This document shows, in pieces, positions 57,626-64,000 of a stretch of 64,000 bases of DNA; the stretch's first letter is position 1, and each line of letters begins with the position of its first letter. The position numbers and the translations under genes are program-made. Origin of the DNA: Icerya purchasi (Eukaryota; Arthropoda; Insecta; Hemiptera; Monophlebidae); contig CM077115.1 of assembly GCA_039619475.1 (NCBI GenBank), forward strand, positions 558,340,374 to 558,404,373, written 5' to 3'. Under the pieces are notes generated by a model, which saw only the letters and a program-made list of their open reading frames with translations, searched no databases and was not told the origin of the DNA.

Positions 57626-58880
57626 TATATAACACGTATATATCTACACGCATACACATACATATGTATGTAAACAAAAGGTGTGCCAAAACTACAATCA
57701 GAAATACACTAGATCATCCTTAAAACGATTTATTCCAATTCAAGCGAAGCAGGTGTGTTAGTTCACTTAATAACTAATTGTCTAACGCATTCCGAAGGTA
57801 CGACGAATCGTTCACGTACTTATTCAGACGGGGTGTATTTGAAAATTGTCGGTTGGAACACAGTCGAAAGAGGTTCATTTAAATGATTTGTATAAGAGGT
57901 TGAAGTAATATATCGATCTTTAAGAATAGTGACCCTTTCACAGCAGACATGTTCGACCACTATGCGGAATTAATGCTGCTAACTCGAGGTCCACTGAAAA
58001 GGCCTTGTGCTATCGGATAATTGTTCGATCAACTAAACATTCTTCTTTATAAACGTCATTTCACAATTGTTACCGCAGGTGAACCACGTCAATCAATCGT
58101 GCATCTCTTTTTCTTTTTAAGCTCATATTCAGGAACACTAGAAATGTGGAGTGTGAAATATCACGTTTCAGAACTGCACGTTCGATTGTTCTCATCTTTA
58201 TACGACCAGTTTGTCTACACATCTGCACGGTTGCCTGCTCAGAATCAAATACTGGACACGAATAATTCACTTTCTAATATAAAATATAAATTAATTTTAA
58301 AATTTCAATTTAATTTTTCCGAGTGCCAAATCGCTTTAATTTTATTTTTATAGGTATATAATGGTTCCAATGTTATATCTCATTTAATTACATTTTTCCT
58401 AATGGCATTTCAATCACATTTTATTTTCACAGATTTATAAATGGTTTCATTATTTATATCTGGAACACGTCTGGCTGGAAAGATAAACTCCTCTGCGCAA
58501 CTCCCGAAATGCTGTTAAAAGTGCACTAGTGAACGGCTCTAAATCATCTAATAAAAACGAAACAACTGCTGACTTTTTTGCCTTCTAACACTCTTCCCGA
58601 TACTTGGAACAATAATGCATCTGTAGAAACTGATGGCATTCAAATCGATATGAACATACAACGTCTAAACAAATTAACCCGCCTAATCTAAATAATCCTG
58701 TTAGCACAAATGATATTCGAATAGTGTTACTACCTTTCCGAACAAATACGAAGGACAAACGGTAATGTTGGTGGAAAGCTTGGAAAACAGGAATGTAGAG
58801 CTAACCTTCATCTTCGGCTAGATTATTTTAAAAAAAAGTTACAAGTCTTTCTTCAATTACTTGGTCTGGGAAAAATTTAA
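57626..58880. other. gene-free stretch
   Basis: A 110-codon plus frame at 58021-58353 shows no domain. No supported gene. Confidence 0.4.
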
Positions 58881-58889
58881 TCAAATTAA

Positions 58890-59385
58890 ATTTTATAACA
58901 ACAAGAGAAGATAATCTCGGTTTATCCAGATAAAGTAGAGAATTTAAAATTCGGTCATTTATCCCGCAGTCTCTTTTCTATTTCGTTTCGGTATAATCCG
59001 AGGCACACCTTCGAGTTATCCATCGATGAGCTCCTGTTAAATTGTGCATCAGAGGTACCGATTTCAAGTATTCGGAGATTGCATAAACGTACTTCAGATA
59101 ATACTTGTATTCCTATTCCCGTTATTGAAATGAAATTTCTTCGAACTTTGCTTCTTTCTTCCATTTGCTTTTATGATTCTTGTCGCCTAAAGGTTGAACC
59201 AGTCATTCGCAGATATAAACTATGCCGTAACTACCTCCGTTTGAGGCACTTAGCTCTTGCCGCCTTAGTAAAACCGTTTGCCTCTTATTCTTCAGAATGC
59301 ACTATCATCAGCAAAGTGACTTATCCTACTTTCATTGTATTCGTTGTGGCGGAAACGATTCTGCTCTAGATCCTATCTGTTAAGT
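58890..59385 (+). pseudogene. LINE ORF1 relic with zinc-knuckle region
   Basis: Plus-strand pieces read VENLKFGHLSRSLFYFV, ELSIDELLLNCASEVPISSI, RRLHKRTSDNTCIPIPVIEM, then YKLCRNYLRLRHLALAALV and HCIRCGGNDSALD. This is the pattern of insect LINE ORF1 proteins: an RNA-binding region ending in RxxRR..xYVPxxxVxxxF, then CxxCxrFGHxxxxC and CxxCGGxHxAxxC. Several knuckle Cys residues have been lost (Tyr for Cys, Arg for Gly) and frameshifts occur. The matching ORF2 is not adjacent. Confidence 0.55.
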
Positions 59386-59742
59386 TTATAATGATCAGGT
59401 GAAAATTCATAACTAAAAATATTTGTAAATGGCAATTTATCGGAATATAATAAAAATATTTTAAAAAACACAAATTAATTACAACTTTGTGTGGATGAAG
59501 CGAGGAAAGATTTTTGTAAAAAGACATCAACCGAAACATACGGTACGAACAAGAAAAGAAGGCTTAAGGAAACTATAATAAGATACGGAAACTCAAAATA
59601 ATTAGTGACGAAATAGGAAATCATCACTTATCAAAACACATTCAGCCAGTGGCGTAGTCAGAATAGTTTTTCTGACTAGGTCCTATCTGCAAGATTAGAT
59701 TAGTAGTAAAAATATGAATATAAAATAGGAATTTTGAAATAG
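59386..59742. other. gene-free stretch
   Basis: AT-rich, no supported gene. CAGTGGCGTAGTCAG at 59648 resembles a hAT terminus but has no partner end. Confidence 0.4.
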
Positions 59743-60359
59743 TTTTTTTTTTTTTTTTCCTACCCTGGGCGCGCCAGCGGCCTTGACCCAACAACATGAA
59801 AAATTAAAAGTTATAACTAAATAGCCAAGCGGTCAGAAATGGAAAAGACAAAGGACAGCAGCAATGGAATAACTGAAGGCAATGGGAAGCAAAGAATATA
59901 GGTAGCGTTAAAGGGAGTAGGAAGATCCAAAACTAGAAGTTGGGCGTAAAGAAAGGAGCGTTCGTTAGAGAGTGTAGAACATTCGAATAGGATGTGATTT
60001 GAGTCACAAATACAAGAAGGCTCAGAAGCGTGAAGAGAGCAGAAAGGAGAAGGGGACAAAGCGAATCGAAAGCGAGAAGAGGGGAGTAGAGAATGATTGA
60101 TTCTAAGCCTAATTAAGGAAACAACAGTGGAACGACGACAGGTAGGAATAGATTGAAACCAAGGCAGGAAACTAGGAACCGGTTGAATAAGACGGTACTG
60201 TGAAAAGCGATTTGGAAAATAAAGATGGATACATGTCAGATCAAAGTCTAGAATGATTAGAGCGTGATAGAGAAAGAATGTCTGAGGAAGGGAAACAGTT
60301 CGGTTGTTGTGTACTATTTTATGTTTCGCTCGTGGGAGTGTGTGAGATGATGCAACCAT
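59743..60359 (-). pseudogene. LINE 3' end: post-RNase H domain, 3' UTR and poly(A)
   Basis: A 180-codon minus frame (60359-59817) contains STVVSLIRLRINHSLLPSSR, then FCSLHASEPSCICDSNHILF and ECSTLSNERSFLYAQLL, the CxxC..ExxxxxHILFxCPxLxxxR block that follows RNase H in insect LINE ORF2. The upstream half no longer matches. After the stop, a short GC-rich 3' UTR (GGCGCGCCCAGGGTAGG) leads into a poly(A) tail of about 16, seen as T at 59743-59758 on the plus strand. This LINE ends in poly(A), unlike the (GAA)n-tailed one at 46 kb, so the two are different families. Confidence 0.65.
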
Positions 60360-61550
60360 TCTGTCGACTATACTTATTGGTGCATAGAAACAAGAGACAA
60401 AACAGGTAAAGAGTTTGTATATGTGTGTGTCCGTGAGTGCGTGTATGTAGCACGTGTGCGTATGAGGGTGTTCGCGTTTCTGTGCTACGCTTTCATGAAC
60501 GTGATGTAGTAATGGTGTGCTGTGATTACAATTGAAGTGGTAATGCGAAATTATATGAAGATAATTTGATAGAAAAGAGAAAATTAAAAAGCAAGGAAAT
60601 TAAAAGATCGACAGTGTGTAGCAACCAGCATATTTTAAAAACTGGAGCAGCAAAGAGATAGATTCTTGTGTTATTGTACGGAACTTGGGCTATCATCTAC
60701 GGAGGTTTAGTATCGCAATTAATTACTATACAGCAAATTACGTGTACGTTTAAACTATTCCGTTTCAAAAACATTGACCTTGATATGTATATACGGATTT
60801 TACAAGTATTTCAATGTAATGATGAAGAAACTAAACATTGCATACGTCGAATGAAATATCGAAGGAAAAGATGAAATGAAATTTCAATACGTTGCACAAT
60901 ACAAGAAATAGGAATAATAATACTGGGAGAAATAAATATGAAAAAAAGAGGAAATAAATTGCGTGACATAGAAGGGTATGAAAAAATAAAATTTATCGCT
61001 AACAAATATAATGACATTTAGTAAACAAGATAAAAGATGCGAGAATATATGGTAATAATTAATCGCATGCAAAATGCAGGGAGTATAATAACGGAAATGA
61101 AAATATGTAACAATGTTCTATGTACAGGCACTGTATGAATGGTTGGCAATGTTAGTAATTACAAAACTATTAATAAAGGAGAAAATCAAAAATAACTAGA
61201 AAATAAAACAGTAATATACACGCGCGAATAAACAATTAACAAAACAAGTATTTGAAGGAATATAAAATTGTTATGGAGGGTATGGGGTATAAAAGTAAAA
61301 TGAAGGAGGATATTCGAGAGAGAAATGAAGAGGCAACACTTTTACGTAAAAACAGATGGAACAACTGTATACAAAAAAAAAAAAAAAAATTGTATTAAAT
61401 TTGTGCATAGAAACATAGGGATAAAAAACTGTAGATTATAATATGATAAAATGTGAAATTATGTTAAATGATTCATGAGAGATAAATATAGAAATGGAAA
61501 AAAAAAACTGAAGTTGTACGATGAAATTAAAGTTAAAAAAATAGGCTGAT
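60360..61550. other. gene-free stretch
   Basis: A GT-rich simple repeat lies at about 60418-60475. The rest is A-rich on the plus strand with no supported gene; its A-bias continues into the LINE relic below and may be part of it. Confidence 0.4.
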
Positions 61551-61559
61551 AGAAGCAAA

Positions 61560-63590
61560 ATAGAACGGGAATAAAACACAATCTAAATGCAAAAAACGTT
61601 TACAAAACCGAAATACGACAGAATATACAAAGAATGCCAAGAAACAAGGAAAAAACAAAAAAGGTAAAAAGTGATAGGAATAAAAGAATAGGATGTACTA
61701 CTGGAGATGATAGCGGAACGTGACAAAATTTATGCAAAAGTCAGGAAAAACAAGTCAAACATGTTACTTAGGGAACAATATGACAGAAGCAAGAACAAAG
61801 TGAATTCGGAAAAACTATATATCAGAAAGACAAATCTATGAAAACTGGTCTCGAACAAATAAAAAGGGCTGTCAGAAAAACATAGTAAAATATGAGTAAA
61901 ACAATAAACACACGAAAAGGTCACTAGGCGCAGATGAAAATGTAAATAAATATGTAAAGGAAAGGAAATAAAAGAGGTAGTCGAAAATTTCGGAAAAGAA
62001 TTTAAAAACTCTATTAACTTAAAATACCGTTTAAATTTAATGCGACCTTATTGGGGAAAAAAAGTAAAAGAAAATAAAGTACGTATTTAAAGGCAATTAA
62101 TAAACCGGACAAAAGTCATAAAAGTGGCCGAGAAATTGAACGTAAAAACAAAACACATGGGGCATCAATGGCATACGAATTAAAGATATTAAAACCGTAA
62201 AAATAATATTGCAAATGGAAAGATAAAACTAACGAAACAATGAAAAAAGAAATAGTATCGGGAAAATTAAAAACACATTTGAATAATTTAATAAATGTAT
62301 AAAAAGGCGACTACAAAGAATATTGTAATTATAGACCAATAGAAGTATTGTAATCGAAAAAAATTTTTTAGAAAAATACGCAAGCAGATCTTTAAGCAAC
62401 AATTTTCTACGGAGAATATTATAATAATAAAGAAATAATACGGGTTTCAAGTTGAAAAATCAACATCAAAGGTTTTAGCAACAGTTATAATTATAAATCA
62501 AGTCACGGTAACGTACTTAGATTTTACTAAAGCTTTTGACACAATGAATTACCTGAAATTATTAAAAAATCTAGAACAGTAGGAAAAATGAACTAGCGGT
62601 TTAAAATTCGACAGCAGGCTATAGTTAAAATATTATATGTAGAGAGAAAAAAAGTAAGTGTAGAGATACGTGCGTCACAAAGCAGCAATGATATTATACA
62701 CCTATATAATATAATATATACAAACGAGTTGAAGGAAAATTTGAAACATATGAAAATGCATTCGCTGATGGTACTGATTGCTTACAAAGATAACAAACAG
62801 ATAGAAAAGCAATTGCAAAATGATTTTTATTAGTGGTTAGTAAATGGGCACCTAATAAATATCTAACAGTAAACATGAAATGGAAATGAGCTTTAAACAG
62901 AACCCCGCACAAGAACAGTACGAAACAAAAATAATATTTCATACTTACGAATGCATTCAAAGAACGTGAAAAGATGCTAAATGTTCAAACAAGAAATATA
63001 TACACTTAGGCATAGTAGTGGTACAATACTTACTCTTTGGAACAATTACATAGAATTATGTCTAAGAAGATAAAACCGGTAATACTACATATTGGAAAAT
63101 ATGAAAATAAAGTTACATTAATAATCATTTATTTTACATTGGCAGAATTGAGGATAAGGTAAATCGAGCATGGAGAATGGGCAAAGAAGACATATATATT
63201 GAGAAGGTCGATCGCATTTACAAATAAAGCATTTAAAATGAATAACAAAGAATGTAGCAAGTAGCAGGCATGAAATATTAAAAGAAGAATATGTATTGGA
63301 CGTAAGGGGCATAATGCATACGATAAAAGTATATGGGGCAACATATTAGTGGAGAAAAAATGAGGAAGTTGGAGTTACAAAAAGGAAACAACAAGGTATT
63401 TGCTGCGGAAAAATCTTACGCATATCATATCGGTACGAAAAACAAAATTAAGGCACCGAAACTAATAAATATATTCTTGCGAAACAGGATAGCGAAAGAA
63501 ATAGCGGAACAGAATGGAATAGGAAAATTAAAATCTGTAAAAGAAGAGAACACAGAGAAAATATTATAACTCGAATCAGGTGTTATCGGG
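61560..63590 (+). pseudogene. strongly decayed LINE reverse transcriptase
   Basis: Plus-strand fragments in different frames keep the order of a LINE reverse transcriptase: GDYKEYCNYRPIEVL near 62310 (fingers), TGFQVEKSTSKVLA near 62445, YLDFTKAFDTMNYLKLLKNL near 62515 (motif A with catalytic Asp), VRASQSSNDIIHLYNIIYTN near 62670, then MVLIAYKDNKQIEKQLQND near 62765 (after the lost YADD box). The downstream 78-codon frame at 63333-63569 lies where the C-terminal tail would be but has no clear motif. The relic is much older than the copy at 42.2 kb. Its A-rich composition is typical of an aged plus-strand LINE. Confidence 0.5.
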
Positions 63591-64000
63591 AAGAGTGAAG
63601 GGAAATAGCATAAATGTTTAGTTTACCAATCGCAAGTCAAAAATCAACGGGAAATATGGGTAAAAAAAGGACAATATCAGTCTTAATATCACGAAATAAT
63701 GTAAAAAAAAAAAAAATCAAAAGTAAAATTTAAAGCATATTAATCACACGGAAAAACTGGTGCGCATCAACACTTAGTAAATTTTTAAGTATTTACCTAA
63801 CAACAGATTACAACATGCGTACAAAATTTAGAGCCCTACAATTCGTAAATTAAAAACAGTATACATATATATGATATGTACATGTACGTATGTATTAATG
63901 ACCATTTTCCCGCCAGAAGTAATATGAAAAATCGTGGAAGGCTTTGTGAAACGTCTTTGTACCGATTATATGTAACTTAAAAAAAAAAAAAAAATTACAT
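63591..64000. other. gene-free stretch
   Basis: AT-rich with two poly(A) runs (near 63700 and 63980). No supported gene. Confidence 0.45.

Noticed and set aside
57969..58353. Small frames near 58 kb as a host gene exon
   Set aside because: No domain, no clear splice sites, and composition equal to the surroundings.
59648..59790. CAGTGGCGTAGTCAG ... GGGCGCGCCAGCG as the two ends of a hAT-type MITE
   Set aside because: The right-hand piece is the 3' UTR and poly(A) of a minus-strand LINE, and there is no target duplication.
1..64000. tRNA, rRNA or CRISPR array
   Set aside because: I looked for tRNA box B-like sequences and regularly spaced direct repeats and found none convincing; the repeats seen are microsatellites, MITE units or TIR subrepeats.

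Overview
The window looks like AT-rich nuclear DNA of an arthropod, most likely an insect. It is crowded with decayed and nested transposable elements: mariner, hAT, Penelope-like, several LINE lineages, MITEs and a Polinton-like palindrome. It also has poly(A/T) runs, (TA)n and (GAA)n tracts, and no operons or bacterial-style spacing. A parasitoid hymenopteran is a guess, resting on the mobile-element mix and on the one non-mobile gene, a AAA-ATPase-like protein of bacterial type; the sequence does not prove it.

Region by region. 1-4.7 kb is gene-poor and holds a mariner relic on the minus strand. 4.7-12.9 kb is one decayed LINE whose RNase H region is split by a 6.65-kb, almost perfectly palindromic element (5019-11672). 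That element has 3.1-3.3 kb arms, a 274-bp spacer and a 6-bp target duplication. 13-19 kb carries a foldback repeat, Penelope-like fragments (a GIY-YIG endonuclease and hammerhead-like motifs) and a MITE with internal tandem repeats. 19.2-24.5 kb has a jockey-type relic, a GC-richer stretch that could be a 5' non-coding exon, and microsatellites. 26.8-28.1 kb has a possible ORF1 relic and a foldback. 29.0-32.7 kb is a complete but dead hAT element with 8-bp target duplications and a MITE nested inside. 34-49 kb is a mosaic of LINE reverse-transcriptase relics, a Penelope-like element in inverted arrangement around a LINE copy, and at least two dispersed repeat families present in pairs. 51.5-53.8 kb is a triple nest: a palindromic MITE, holding a hAT-type MITE, holding a full-length mariner with an uninterrupted 349-residue DD34D transposase. 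55.1-56.8 kb holds the only good candidate host gene, a 560-codon open frame of the AAA-ATPase-like (PF09820-type) family. It has a hydrophobic N-terminal segment and lacks the C-terminal nuclease usually fused to the bacterial proteins. 57-64 kb is again LINE relics (zinc-knuckle ORF1, a 3' tail, a reverse-transcriptase core) and simple repeats.

There is no pathway here. The window is mainly a record of successive insertions, several of which can be ordered: LINE before the palindromic element; hAT before its internal MITE; palindromic MITE before hAT-MITE before mariner. The items most worth follow-up are the giant-arm palindromic element, the intact mariner, the AAA-ATPase-like gene and the Penelope-associated hammerhead-like motifs. 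I saw no tRNA, rRNA or CRISPR array.
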